Below, in pieces: positions 48,223-57,215 of a stretch of DNA of 64,000 bases. The DNA comes from Rhodoferax sp. (GTDB taxonomy: Bacteria; Pseudomonadota; Gammaproteobacteria; Burkholderiales; Burkholderiaceae_C). The notes under the pieces are model-generated. The model had not been told where the DNA came from, ran no database searches, and saw nothing but the letters and a program-made list of their open reading frames with translations. Where the stretch lies: NCBI GenBank assembly GCA_031291305.1, contig JARLJH010000039.1, positions 112,959 to 176,958 of the forward strand, given 5' to 3'. Made by a program: the position numbers and the translations under genes. Position 1 is the first letter of the stretch; each line of letters starts with the position of its first letter.

Positions 48223-49446
48223 CTAGCGCCTCTCAAACGTTGGCAAGAAGGCGGTCAGCAGACCGATCAAAGGCAGAAAGGCACAAACCTGATACACCGT
48301 TTCGATGCTGGTTGCATCAGCCAACTGACCAAGCAGCGCCGCACCAATGCCGCCCATGCCGAAGGCGAAACCAAAAAACAGCCCGGAGATCGCCCCAACC
48401 TTGCCAGGAACAAGTTCCTGAGCGTAGACGAGAATGGCCGAGAACGCAGACGCGAGGATCATCCCTATGACCACAGAAAGCACGCCCGTCCAGAACAGGT
48501 TGACATGTGGCAACAGCAAGGTGAAGGGCGCCACACCAAGGATCGATACCCATATCACCCACTTGCGTCCTACCCGGTCACCAATCGGCCCACCGAGCAC
48601 GGTGCCAACTGCGACGGCAAAGAGAAAGGCAAACAGGTAAAACTGCGCGGTGTCGATAGGCAGACCAAATTTGTCCATCAGGTAGAAGGTGTAGTAGCTG
48701 CTCAAGCTGGCCATGTAGAAGAACTTTGAGAAGATCAGCAGGCCAAGGATGGCCAGCGACCAGCCGACCTGGCGGCGACTCAGGCCATGGCCAGTTTGCG
48801 CCTTCATGCGCTTCCTGAAATTGGCCACATGATGGCTCGACCAGCGCCCTACGAAACTGAGAACAACAATTCCCACCAGCGCGAACAACGAGAACCAGGC
48901 CGCACTACCTTGTCCTCGCGGCACGATGATCAATGCTGCGAGCAGCGGTCCGATGGACGACCCCAGGTTGCCGCCAATCTGAAACAGCGATTGCGCCAGG
49001 CCAGGCTGACTGCCGGCTGCCATGCGGGCAACACGCGAGGATTCAGGATGAAACACCGAGGAGCCCATGCCAATCAACATGGCTGACATCAAGACAGAGC
49101 TGAAGCTGCTCGCATGCGCCAGGGACAGCAGGCCAAACAGGGTGAAGCCCATACCCACGGGTAGCGAATAGGGCATGGGACGACGGTCGGTATAGAGGCC
49201 AATCAGCGGCTGGAGCAGTGACGCGGTGAGTTGATAGACCAGCGTGATCAGGCCAATCTGACCAAAACTCAGGTGTAGACCCGCCTTCAACATCGGATAG
49301 ATGGCCAGCAGCACCGACTGCATCATGTCGTTCAACATGTGTGAGAAGCTGATGGCCGCAATCACCGGGTAGGTGGTCCGGCTCAGCGCATCGGGTGTGG
49401 GCGGTATGGCCAAGCCGGTATTCGCCGTCGCAAGCTTTATTTCCAT
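48223..49446 (-). CDS. fsr: MFS efflux transporter, fosmidomycin-resistance type
   Basis: 407 residues, close to E. coli Fsr (406). Characteristic are the early SHMLNDMMQSVLLAIYPMLK segment in helix 1, GLYTDRRPMPYSLPVGMGFT after helix 2, HPESSRVARMAAG, and QIGGNLGSSIGPLLAALI in the central region. Twelve membrane segments. It exports drugs or related small molecules; the natural substrate is unsettled. The divergent AraC-type gene (starts 74 bp apart) is its probable regulator. Confidence 0.88.
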   Translation of the reverse strand: MEIKLATANTGLAIPPTPDALSRTTYPVIAAISFSHMLNDMMQSVLLAIYPMLKAGLHLSFGQIGLITLVYQLTASLLQPLIGLYTDRRPMPYSLPVGMGFTLFGLLSLAHASSFSSVLMSAMLIGMGSSVFHPESSRVARMAAGSQPGLAQSLFQIGGNLGSSIGPLLAALIIVPRGQGSAAWFSLFALVGIVVLSFVGRWSSHHVANFRKRMKAQTGHGLSRRQVGWSLAILGLLIFSKFFYMASLSSYYTFYLMDKFGLPIDTAQFYLFAFLFAVAVGTVLGGPIGDRVGRKWVIWVSILGVAPFTLLLPHVNLFWTGVLSVVIGMILASAFSAILVYAQELVPGKVGAISGLFFGFAFGMGGIGAALLGQLADATSIETVYQVCAFLPLIGLLTAFLPTFERR

Positions 49447-49520
49447 AGAGATGTGCTCAATTCAGGGAGGAGGCGAGAGTCTAGAATGACTGATTCAATA
49501 CTGTCCTGACAAAATATATC

Positions 49521-50327
49521 GTGAATTGGACATCTTCCAGCCATGCCGCTAATTGTGCCCATGACGATGAGCACCAGACACTGCCGCACCCTGTCACCGC
49601 CAAGGCACGCAATTACCGCGGTGGCGAGACACCAGCGCACAGTCATCCGCGTGCCCAGTTGATTTATGCGGGCAGTGGCGTCATGCGGGTTGAGACCGAG
49701 GTCGGCTGCTGGGTCGTGCCACCGGTGCGTGGCGTCTGGATTCCGGCCAATACAACGCACCGCGTGATCATGCTCGGCAGCGTTGAAATGCGCACGCTCT
49801 ACATCCGCCACGATGCCGCACCCAACTTGCCTGATACCTGCTGTTTGCTGGAGGTCAGCCCGCTGCTGAGGGCCTTGATCTTGGCCTTGCTTGACGAGCC
49901 CTTGGCGTATGACCAATCTGGACGGGCGGGGCGCATCGCCGAATTGGCATTGCTTGAGCTGCACTTCCTGAAAATCCCGGCGCTGTACCTGCCCATGCCG
50001 GGCGAGGCGCGCATGCACAGCCTGTGCCAAGAGCTGGTTGCCAACCCGGACAGCCGCGAAACGCTGGAAACGCTGGCCGCGCAACAAGCCGTCAGCAGTC
50101 GCACCTTGGCCCGGCAATTCCAGAGTGAAACCGGCATGAGTTTTCGGCAATGGCGACAGCAGGCGCGCCTGGTCGAAGCACTTGGCCACCTGGCCAACGG
50201 CGTGCCAATTGCACGGGTCGCCGAAAAGCTCGGCTACCACAGTGCCAGCGCTTTCACCGCTATGTTCAAGCGTGCACTGGGCATGGAACCGCGTCGATAC
50301 TTTGCCGTGGAAGGGGGCGAGAACTGA
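49521..50327 (+). CDS. AraC-family transcriptional regulator with cupin sensor domain
   Basis: 268 residues with a GTG start. An N-terminal cupin-type domain (HSHPRAQLIYAGSGVMRVET, residues 40-60) and a C-terminal AraC double HTH (ETLAAQQAVSSRTLARQFQS, then VAEKLGYHSASAFTAMFKRA and GMEPRRYF). The conserved second-helix pattern GYHSASAFTAMFKR is complete. It most likely controls the divergent exporter gene. The ligand is unknown. Confidence 0.88.
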   Translation: MNWTSSSHAANCAHDDEHQTLPHPVTAKARNYRGGETPAHSHPRAQLIYAGSGVMRVETEVGCWVVPPVRGVWIPANTTHRVIMLGSVEMRTLYIRHDAAPNLPDTCCLLEVSPLLRALILALLDEPLAYDQSGRAGRIAELALLELHFLKIPALYLPMPGEARMHSLCQELVANPDSRETLETLAAQQAVSSRTLARQFQSETGMSFRQWRQQARLVEALGHLANGVPIARVAEKLGYHSASAFTAMFKRALGMEPRRYFAVEGGEN

Positions 50328-50477
50328 CCTTCACGACGCTGCGTTTAGCGTAGCTAACTGGATGACCTTCTGGCCGGCGGCGGGGCTGGAAGGGGGCAAC
50401 TCATCTGCTGGCAGAATCGCCCGTCCTGTAGCCCCGCCATCGGGCGGGCCGGTTTGCTTCCAACCCTCTATATTTCC

Positions 50478-51728
50478 ATGACTTCTTCCCCCCAAGGCAC
50501 GCTGGGCATCGACTTCGGCACCTCCAATTCCGCCATTGCCTGGGCTGACAAACAGGGTGTTGCCCGGCTTCTGCCGCTGGAGGGGCAGGCCAGCGCCATG
50601 CCCACGGCGGTGTTCTACAACGCGGAGGACCTGAGCACGCACTTCGGGCGCGACGCGGTGGCGCAGTACCTGGGTGGCACGACAGGGCGGCTGATGCGCT
50701 CGCTCAAGAGCTTGCTGGGCAGCCCGCTGCTGCAAGAGACGACGCTGATCAACCACCGGCAGATCAGCTTTCAGGACATCATCGCCATCTTTCTGGCGAC
50801 CTTGCGCGAGCGTGCCACGGCGTCGCTCGGGGCGCCGCCCAAGCGGGTGGTGATGGGTCGCCCGGTGCACTTTGTCGATGACGACCCTGAGCGCGATGCG
50901 CTGGCCCAGCGCTCACTGCTACAGGCCGCGCAGTCCGTCGGGTTTGAAGATGTGACGTTTCAGCTGGAGCCGATTGCCGCCGCGCTGGACTATGAGCGCC
51001 GCCTGCAGACTGAGACCATTGTGCTGGTGGTGGACATTGGTGGCGGCACCTCGGACTTCACCGTGGTGCGATTGGGGCCGCAGCGCATGGCACGGGCTGA
51101 TCGTGCCGCTGACATCTTGGCCACCACGGGGGTGCACATTGGCGGCACGGACTTTGACCAGAAGCTGAGTCTGGAGCAGGTGATGCCGATGCTGGGTTAC
51201 CGGCATCTTGGGCCGCAGCAGCGCGAGGTACCGAGCCGCGTGTTCTTCGACCTGTCCACCTGGCATTTGATCAACTGGCTGTACCAGTCGCGCGCCCTGA
51301 GCCAGGCCCGTGACCTGCGCAGCAATTATTCAGACCCGCATCTGCATCAGCGGCTGATGAAGGTGCTCAACCACCGTCTGGGGCATCACATGGCGCATGA
51401 GCTGGAGCAGGCCAAAATCCGCTGCTCGAACCTCAACGACAGCACGACGCTGGATCTGTCTTTTGTTGAAAAGGGCTTTGCCGTTGAGCTGGCGCCCAGC
51501 GACATGCGGGCGCATCTGGACGCCTTGCTCAAGCGGGTGGTGGCCTGTGCGCGTGACTGTGTGCAGCACGCGGGCGTGGGTGACGCGGCGCTGGGCGCCA
51601 TTTACCTGACGGGTGGTTCGTCGGCACTGAGGCCTTTTCAGGCCGCGTTGCAGGCGGAGTTTGCGGGCGTTGCCTTGGTGGAGGGCGACCTGTTTGGCGG
51701 CGTGGCGGCAGGCTTGGCCTACTCGTAG
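50478..51728 (+). CDS. yegD: Hsp70-family chaperone-like protein (YegD type)
   Basis: 416 residues from MTSSPQGTLGIDFGTSNSA. It has actin-like ATPase signatures: IDFGTSNSAIAW (phosphate 1), LVVDIGGGTSDFTV (phosphate 2) and a C-terminal LTGGSSALRPFQ (adenosine). The substrate-binding domain of DnaK is missing, as in YegD proteins of about 450 residues. Function unknown; it may be an atypical chaperone. It stands alone after the AraC gene with a 150-bp gap containing a GC-rich stretch. Confidence 0.88.
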   Translation: MTSSPQGTLGIDFGTSNSAIAWADKQGVARLLPLEGQASAMPTAVFYNAEDLSTHFGRDAVAQYLGGTTGRLMRSLKSLLGSPLLQETTLINHRQISFQDIIAIFLATLRERATASLGAPPKRVVMGRPVHFVDDDPERDALAQRSLLQAAQSVGFEDVTFQLEPIAAALDYERRLQTETIVLVVDIGGGTSDFTVVRLGPQRMARADRAADILATTGVHIGGTDFDQKLSLEQVMPMLGYRHLGPQQREVPSRVFFDLSTWHLINWLYQSRALSQARDLRSNYSDPHLHQRLMKVLNHRLGHHMAHELEQAKIRCSNLNDSTTLDLSFVEKGFAVELAPSDMRAHLDALLKRVVACARDCVQHAGVGDAALGAIYLTGGSSALRPFQAALQAEFAGVALVEGDLFGGVAAGLAYS

Positions 51729-51748
51729 GTCAGGGCTATAGACCACCC

Positions 51749-51807
51749 ATCGACGGTGCCGCCCTGCAGCTGAGGATGTTCACCTGGGCGGCATGGCAGC
51801 CGTCGAT
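51749..51807. other. Long inverted repeat after yegD
   Basis: ATCGACGG+TGCCGCCC (51749-51764) pairs with GGGCGGCA (51786-51793) and, after a 6-base bulge, CCGTCGAT (51800-51807), sixteen paired bases in all. No T run follows, so it is not a canonical terminator. It may be the end structure of the yegD transcript. Confidence 0.5.
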
Positions 51808-51896
51808 ACGAATCAAACAACTTTCTTGAATCGGTTCAGCTTGCGTTCATACATGGCCGCGCAAGATACGCCCCATACCCACTCAAGGAGTTTTTC

Positions 51897-52334
51897 ATGA
51901 AACATCTCACTTCCGGCCAATGGCTTGCTGCAACTGCTGTCGCATTGGCTGCTTTCACTGCTGCGTCATCGGCGCAGGCCCGTAGCGATGTGAGCTTTTC
52001 TGTCGGTGTTCAGGTACCCGGTGTCTACGTGCAGTCAGCACCTGTGTACGTGCTACCCCGGCCGGTCTACACGCCCGCGCCCCTCTACGAGCGACGCTAC
52101 GACGATGGCCGACGCAATGAGGGAGAACGGTGGCAACATCGTGGCCCGCATGACTTCCGCGAAGGCTACGTCGACAACTTTGATCCGCGCGGCCCGTGGC
52201 ACCCAGTACGCCTTTATGGTCCGAACGGCGATCTTGACCGCGATGGCATTGTGAACCGGCGGGACCATGATCGTGATGGCGACGGTGTTCGTAATCGCTA
52301 TGACCGCTTCCCAGACAATCCGTACCGCAGGTGA
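51897..52334 (+). CDS. Small periplasmic protein with Asp-rich calcium-binding-like repeat
   Basis: 145 residues, with a signal peptide cleaved after SSAQA at about residue 28. The middle is rich in Pro, Tyr, Val (VYVQSAPVYVLPRP). The C-terminus has an Asp-rich, thrombospondin-type-3-like pattern (NGDLDRDGIVNRRDHDRDGD, then GVRNRYDRFPDNP), which binds calcium in other proteins. AAGGAG ribosome binding site precedes ATG. No homologous family is recognised with confidence. Confidence 0.75.
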   Translation: MKHLTSGQWLAATAVALAAFTAASSAQARSDVSFSVGVQVPGVYVQSAPVYVLPRPVYTPAPLYERRYDDGRRNEGERWQHRGPHDFREGYVDNFDPRGPWHPVRLYGPNGDLDRDGIVNRRDHDRDGDGVRNRYDRFPDNPYRR

Positions 52335-52408
52335 CGGGTGTGGTGACAGCCAGTTTCGGCAAAAGGGTGACCTCGGCTGTGGGGGGGGTCGGCACAGCGA
52401 CCGCATCC

Positions 52409-54583
52409 TCAATACTTCAGCCGGGCGTAGTAAGTCTTTTGAGCCGCTTCGCGCGCTTCGCGCAAGGTGTGGATGCCCATGGCTTGCAGCAGCGGAATCA
52501 GGCGCAGCCAGACCTCAGCGGTCACCAACGCATCGCCCAGCGCTGTATGACGACCCAGAATGGTGATGCCAAAGCGCTCGGCTATTGCCTCCAGCCGATG
52601 CTCTTCGTGGTTCGGGTGCACCACAGCTGACAGAAGCAAGGTGTCGAGCACCGGGTGGTTAAACACCAGCCCGGTGTGTTTTTCCTGCATTTGCAAAAAC
52701 TTCATGTCAAACGCCGCGTTGTGCGCTACCAGCACCGTGTCTTGCGCAAAACGGTGAAACGCTGGCAGCACATCGGTGATGAGTGGCATGCCCATCACCA
52801 TGTCCTGCGTGATACCGTGGATCGGGATGGTGACCACCGGGATCAGCCGCCCAGGGTTGACCAGCTGTTCAAAACTTTCGTGGCGCAGCAATTTGCCGTT
52901 AACACAACGCGTGGCTCCAATCTGTATGATCTCATCGCCATCGGACGGGTTCAGCCCTGTGGTCTCGGTGTCAAACACGGTGTAGGCCAGTTCGCTCAGA
53001 GGCCGGTCGTCCAGCGCACTGGTCTGGTCAGTGGTCTGAAACAGATCAAAGTCGTAATACTCGGGGCGGCTATCGTTTTGCAGCAGGGCTGCCGCCTCCA
53101 CCTGCTCTTGAGCACTCACCTGTGGCAAGGCAAAGCGGAAAAACGCCTCATGGCGCACGCGTTCACGGGCAAAGCTGAGTTCGCCACCATGGCGCTCCAC
53201 CACATCGCGCACGCTCAAAGGCGTGCTCTCGGCGCCAAACTGCATGCCGTCCATCTCCCAGCTCATTACGGTTTCGGTGCTCATCACCTGGCCGGTCCAG
53301 ATCAGGTCAAGCTTGACCATGCCTTGCTCGGCAAACAGGCGCAAGCGCAGGAAACGTACCTCGAACTCGTCCACCAGCCGTGCCGACAAATACACCAGCG
53401 CCTGGACCAGGCTGTAGCTGTCCACGCGCAGCCAGACGCTGTCGTCCACGTTTTCCAGGGCCACGTCGCGCTGGCAGTGTTTTTGAATGCGCTGCTGAGC
53501 CACCAGCAAGACGTCCGAGCCCAGCATGTCTTCCATCGGCCAGCGTGTCTTGAGGCCGTGGGTGGCCTGCTTGTCCAGATCGGTGATGCGCTGCCCCATG
53601 TTGTTGATCTCATTGCGCAGAACCACGCGCTGGCGCTCTCGTGCCTCACCGGTTAACTCCGAGGCTTCCAGAGTACGCAATGCGGTGGTCATGCCCGCCA
53701 GCGAGGCACGGCAGCCCTGGGTCACCGCGTGCACCATCTGGTCACGGCGATTTTCTTCGTCAAAGGTACGGGTCACGTTGTCCAGCATCAGCACAAAGCC
53801 GCTGAGCACATGGTCGGCATCACCCGTGTTGCTGGTGCGCACAGGTGCCATTTGCACACGCAGCAACTGCCCGCCTTGCGTGGTGGTGACGAACTGCGTC
53901 GACGGGCTGGCTGCGCCGCGCAGCAGGCGCTGTTGAATACTGTCAATAGCGTGGGCCACCAGCGCGCGGTCAAACACCGCGTAAATCGAGCGGCCAATGC
54001 CTACCAGCTCTGCGCCACCCGCCAAGCCAGGCGCTTTGGACATCGCCTTGAACTGTAGTCTGGCGCGGTTGTTGTAAAGCAGGATGCGCCCGTCCAGATT
54101 GCACACCACCACGCTCTGGGTGAGCTCGGCCATCAGCGCGGCCAGGCGGTCTTTTTCCTGCTGCACACTCTGGCTGGCCAGAGCCACCTGGGTGCTGACC
54201 TCTGTACGCAACTGATCTCGCTGGCAGGCTAGTTGGTAGATCACCTCTCCCAGAGCCTTGGTCTCTTTGGTACCACGGTGATTCATCGGGGTGGCGTGCT
54301 GTGCGGCCAACAGTACCCGCGTTTGCTCCAGCAAGCGCCCTGGTGCACTGACATAGCGACGGAACAACCAGCGTACCGTCACGCCAATGGTGGCCAACCC
54401 GGCCACCCAAGTCAAGCCGATCAGCCACAACTGCGGCACCAACCGTTCCAGAACCAGTGCCCGCTGGTCAGCCGCCAGGGCCGCCACGATCAGCCCCATC
54501 GTCACCATCAACCAAACGAGCGTGGCCAAACCAATCACACTCATAGCCCCAACCAGGCGACGGTCAAATCTCATGTCACACAA
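52409..54583 (-). CDS. Membrane sensor with degenerate kinase core fused to DnaQ-type exonuclease
   Basis: 724 residues. Two membrane helices (about 12-40 and 52-72) are followed by a coiled coil and a PAS-like region (VVVCNLDGRILLYNNRARLQ, about 170). The kinase-like part has no proper H box (QMVHAVTQGCRASLAGMTTA) and no N box (QALVYLSARL), so it is probably a pseudokinase. The C-terminal exonuclease domain has a complete DEDDh set: FDTETTGLNPSDGDE, AHNAAFDMKFL and GRHTALGDALVTAEVWL. In gammaproteobacteria, exonuclease and DUF294 genes neighbour actP and a CrbS-type kinase, the acetate switch; here sensor and nuclease are fused, and the gene diverges from the DUF485-actP operon. Confidence 0.85.
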   Translation of the reverse strand: MCDMRFDRRLVGAMSVIGLATLVWLMVTMGLIVAALAADQRALVLERLVPQLWLIGLTWVAGLATIGVTVRWLFRRYVSAPGRLLEQTRVLLAAQHATPMNHRGTKETKALGEVIYQLACQRDQLRTEVSTQVALASQSVQQEKDRLAALMAELTQSVVVCNLDGRILLYNNRARLQFKAMSKAPGLAGGAELVGIGRSIYAVFDRALVAHAIDSIQQRLLRGAASPSTQFVTTTQGGQLLRVQMAPVRTSNTGDADHVLSGFVLMLDNVTRTFDEENRRDQMVHAVTQGCRASLAGMTTALRTLEASELTGEARERQRVVLRNEINNMGQRITDLDKQATHGLKTRWPMEDMLGSDVLLVAQQRIQKHCQRDVALENVDDSVWLRVDSYSLVQALVYLSARLVDEFEVRFLRLRLFAEQGMVKLDLIWTGQVMSTETVMSWEMDGMQFGAESTPLSVRDVVERHGGELSFARERVRHEAFFRFALPQVSAQEQVEAAALLQNDSRPEYYDFDLFQTTDQTSALDDRPLSELAYTVFDTETTGLNPSDGDEIIQIGATRCVNGKLLRHESFEQLVNPGRLIPVVTIPIHGITQDMVMGMPLITDVLPAFHRFAQDTVLVAHNAAFDMKFLQMQEKHTGLVFNHPVLDTLLLSAVVHPNHEEHRLEAIAERFGITILGRHTALGDALVTAEVWLRLIPLLQAMGIHTLREAREAAQKTYYARLKY

Positions 54584-55083
54584 CCTGGGTCACGCGCCAC
54601 AGCTGGCGGGCAAGTTCTCACAGCATGCATGGTGGTCTCCGTTTGTCTGATTTTGGGCGCTATTGTGCAGGTGAATCATGTGCCGGAGCAAAGCAAAACT
54701 TGACACGATTGCATCCCAATGGGCACATCAACGATGCCAAATCGGCACTGCGCAAGCCAACCTAGGGAAAACACCGACATCAAAATTTGCGACGCGACTT
54801 TGCAGCACAGTCCTACATCCATCTGCAAATCTAAGAATCTGCACAAAACCCCATACATCCCCCGCATCTTCTAGGTATATAGCTACATTAATAGTAGTTA
54901 ATGGATAACAATCGCCCACAAATATTGCCTATTTTTTTACCGCAACCAGGCCCTGGATGGACCTTACCAAGGCCTGTAGCAGTCCAGAAAGACCAAACGC
55001 AACATCTCCGTAGAAATTGGTCAGCAATTGGTAAGAAGGCTCACTTAGCCTCGCGCCGTCCGCAAACTACAGGAGACAAACAC
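54584..55083. other. Regulatory region between the exonuclease-fusion gene and the DUF485-actP operon
   Basis: 500 bp between divergent genes with no supported ORF. It is AT-richer than the flanks around 54860-54950 (TATATAGCTACATTAATAGT) and ends with a good ribosome binding site (AGGAG at 55071-55075). No promoter or operator is assigned with confidence. Confidence 0.5.
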
Positions 55084-55392
55084 ATGCAAGACGATTTACT
55101 ACAAAGGGTGGTCAGTCACCCCAAATACCAGGAGCTCAAAGCCAAGCGAAGCAGCTTTGGCTGGACCCTGACTTGGGCGATGATGATCGTGTACTACGGC
55201 TTCATCGGACTGATTGCGTTCGACAAGAGTTTTCTCGCGCAAAAAATGGGCGAAGGCCCAATGACCATCGGCATTCCGATCGGCTTTGGAGTCATCGTCT
55301 TCACCGTCGCCATCACAGCGTACTACGTCAATCGCGCCAACAGCACGTATGACGATCTGACCGCCGAAATCACCAAGGCGGTGCTGAAATGA
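55084..55392 (+). CDS. DUF485 membrane protein
   Basis: 102 residues from [22 protein letters not shown], chosen for its ribosome binding site AGGAG 8 bases upstream; the open frame extends further up without conservation. Two membrane helices (about 27-47 and 64-85), and the PKYQEL segment and two-helix hairpin are typical of DUF485. Such proteins are nearly always encoded just before an acetate or solute:sodium symporter, and their function is not well established. It overlaps actP by 4 bp (ATGA). Confidence 0.92.
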   Translation: MQDDLLQRVVSHPKYQELKAKRSSFGWTLTWAMMIVYYGFIGLIAFDKSFLAQKMGEGPMTIGIPIGFGVIVFTVAITAYYVNRANSTYDDLTAEITKAVLK

Positions 55393-57110
55393 TGTTTAAA
55401 AACACAACAAAGAGCGCGTTGGCGCTGATCTCACTTTTCGCCGTTTCTGCTGCCTTTGCGGCTGGCCCGGATCTGGGTGAAACCCAGAAGCAGGCCACCA
55501 ACTGGACGGCTATCGGTATGTTTATCGCCTTTGTCGTGATGACGCTGTTCATTACCAAGTGGGCAGCAGCCAAAACCAAGTCGGCAGCCGACTTCTACAC
55601 CGCTGGTGGCGGTATCACCGGCTTCCAGAACGGCCTGGCGATTGCTGGCGACTACATGTCTGCGGCCTCCTTCCTGGGTATTTCTGCCGCAGTGATGGCC
55701 AATGGCTATGACGGCCTGATCTACTCGATCGGCTTCCTGGTTGGCTGGCCTGTCATCACCTTCCTGATGGCCGAGCGTCTGCGCAACCTGGGCAAGTTCA
55801 CCTTTGCCGACGTGGCAGCGTTTCGCTTTGAACAGAAACCTGTGCGCATCTTTGCGGCCTCCGGCACGCTGGTGGTGGTGGCGTTCTACCTGATCGCCCA
55901 GATGGTGGGTGCCGGTCAGCTGATCAAGCTGTTGTTTGGTCTGGACTACTGGATCGCCGTGGTAATCGTTGGCGCGCTGATGATGGTGTATGTGCTGTTC
56001 GGCGGTATGACGGCCACCACCTGGGTGCAGATCATCAAGGCCGGCCTGCTGCTGTGCGGCGCCACCTTCATGGCCGGCGCGGTGATGTGGCACTTCGGGT
56101 TCAGCCCGGAAGCCATGTTCGCGGATGCCATCAAGGTCAGGACCGATCTGGCCCTGAAAAACGGCAAGCTGGCCGAAGAGGCTGCCAAGATCGGTACCGC
56201 CATCATGGGACCCGGCAACTTTGTGAAAGATCCGATCTCGGCCATCAGCTTCGGTATGGCGCTGATGTTTGGTACCGCTGGTCTGCCACACATTCTGATG
56301 CGCTTTTTCACCGTACCTAGCGCCAAAGCAGCACGTTCGTCTGTCATGTGGGCCACTGGCTGGATCGGTTACTTCTACCTGCTGACTTTCATCATCGGTT
56401 TTGGTGCCATTACCTTTGTGCTGACCAACCCATCGTTCCTGGACGCCAAGGGCGCCCTGCTCGGCGGTAGCAACATGGCGGCTATTCACTTGGCCAACGC
56501 CGTGGGCGGCAACGTGTTCCTGGGCTTCATTTCGGCCGTGGCGTTTGCCACCATTCTGGCCGTTGTAGCGGGTCTGACGCTGTCGGGTGCTTCTGCGGTG
56601 TCGCATGACATTTATGCGACGGTCATTAAGGGTGGCAAGGCCAACAGTGCCGACGAACTGCGCATTTCCAGAATCACGACCCTGGGTCTGGGTGTGTTGG
56701 CCGTGGTGCTGGGCATTGCCTTTGAGAAGCAAAACATCGCCTTCATGGTGTCGCTGGCCTTTGCGATTGCAGCATCGGCCAACTTCCCGGTGCTGTTCAT
56801 GAGCGTGCTGTGGAAAGACTGCACCACCAAAGGCGCGGTGATTGGCGGCTTCCTGGGCCTGATCTCTTCCGTGGTGTTGACCATCGTTTCCCCATCGGTA
56901 TGGGAAGCTACTCTGCACAACCCCAAGGGCTCTGCCTTGTTCCCGTACACCTCGCCTGCCTTGTTCTCCATGACGATCGGTTTTGTCGGCATCTGGCTGT
57001 TCTCCATCATGGACAACAGCAAGCGCGCCAAGATCGACCGCGACGGTTTCCTGGCCCAGCAAGTGCGCTCTGAAACTGGTATCGGTGCATCGGGCGCTTC
57101 GGGTCACTGA
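55389..57110 (+). CDS. actP: Cation/acetate symporter ActP
   Basis: 573 residues with an N-terminal hydrophobic leader (about residues 8-24) and around 13 membrane helices of the SSS family. Seen are the [29 protein letters not shown] segment of the acetate branch (about 65-95), the [17 protein letters not shown] region and [21 protein letters not shown] in the sodium-site part. It imports acetate and possibly other short acids. Translationally coupled to the DUF485 gene by 4 bp; two tandem hairpins follow. Confidence 0.95.
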   Translation: MMFKNTTKSALALISLFAVSAAFAAGPDLGETQKQATNWTAIGMFIAFVVMTLFITKWAAAKTKSAADFYTAGGGITGFQNGLAIAGDYMSAASFLGISAAVMANGYDGLIYSIGFLVGWPVITFLMAERLRNLGKFTFADVAAFRFEQKPVRIFAASGTLVVVAFYLIAQMVGAGQLIKLLFGLDYWIAVVIVGALMMVYVLFGGMTATTWVQIIKAGLLLCGATFMAGAVMWHFGFSPEAMFADAIKVRTDLALKNGKLAEEAAKIGTAIMGPGNFVKDPISAISFGMALMFGTAGLPHILMRFFTVPSAKAARSSVMWATGWIGYFYLLTFIIGFGAITFVLTNPSFLDAKGALLGGSNMAAIHLANAVGGNVFLGFISAVAFATILAVVAGLTLSGASAVSHDIYATVIKGGKANSADELRISRITTLGLGVLAVVLGIAFEKQNIAFMVSLAFAIAASANFPVLFMSVLWKDCTTKGAVIGGFLGLISSVVLTIVSPSVWEATLHNPKGSALFPYTSPALFSMTIGFVGIWLFSIMDNSKRAKIDRDGFLAQQVRSETGIGASGASGH

Positions 57111-57124
57111 TCCGACGCCCTGAC

Positions 57125-57196
57125 GCAACAGCGCCCCGTGGGTGGCTGTTGCGATAATTCAAAGGACTGCTGGCCCACGGGCTTGCAGTCCTTTTT
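57125..57196 (+). terminator. Tandem hairpins, second with T run, after actP
   Basis: First hairpin: GCAACAGC (57125-57132) with GCTGTTGC (57145-57152). Second: AAAGGACTGC (57161-57170) with GCAGTCCTTT (57185-57194), with an inner GCCC/GGGC stem and T5 at 57192-57196. The second is a canonical rho-independent terminator; the DUF294 gene begins only 20 bp further and so may depend on read-through or a promoter within this region. Confidence 0.8.
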
Positions 57197-57215
57197 CAAT
57201 TTCCGAAGGTGACTT

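Noticed and set aside
54901-55083. Extended N-terminus of the DUF485 protein
   Set aside because: The extension is not membrane- or DUF485-like, and a good ribosome binding site precedes the internal ATG at 55084.
54584-55083. Sigma-54 promoter or CrbR-type site upstream of DUF485-actP
   Set aside because: No GG/GC pair with the correct spacing was found, and I cannot verify a CrbR consensus by eye.
55431-57128. Minus-strand ORF of 565 codons over actP
   Set aside because: Shadow of the conserved symporter gene; very rich in His, Gln and Gly without recognisable domains.
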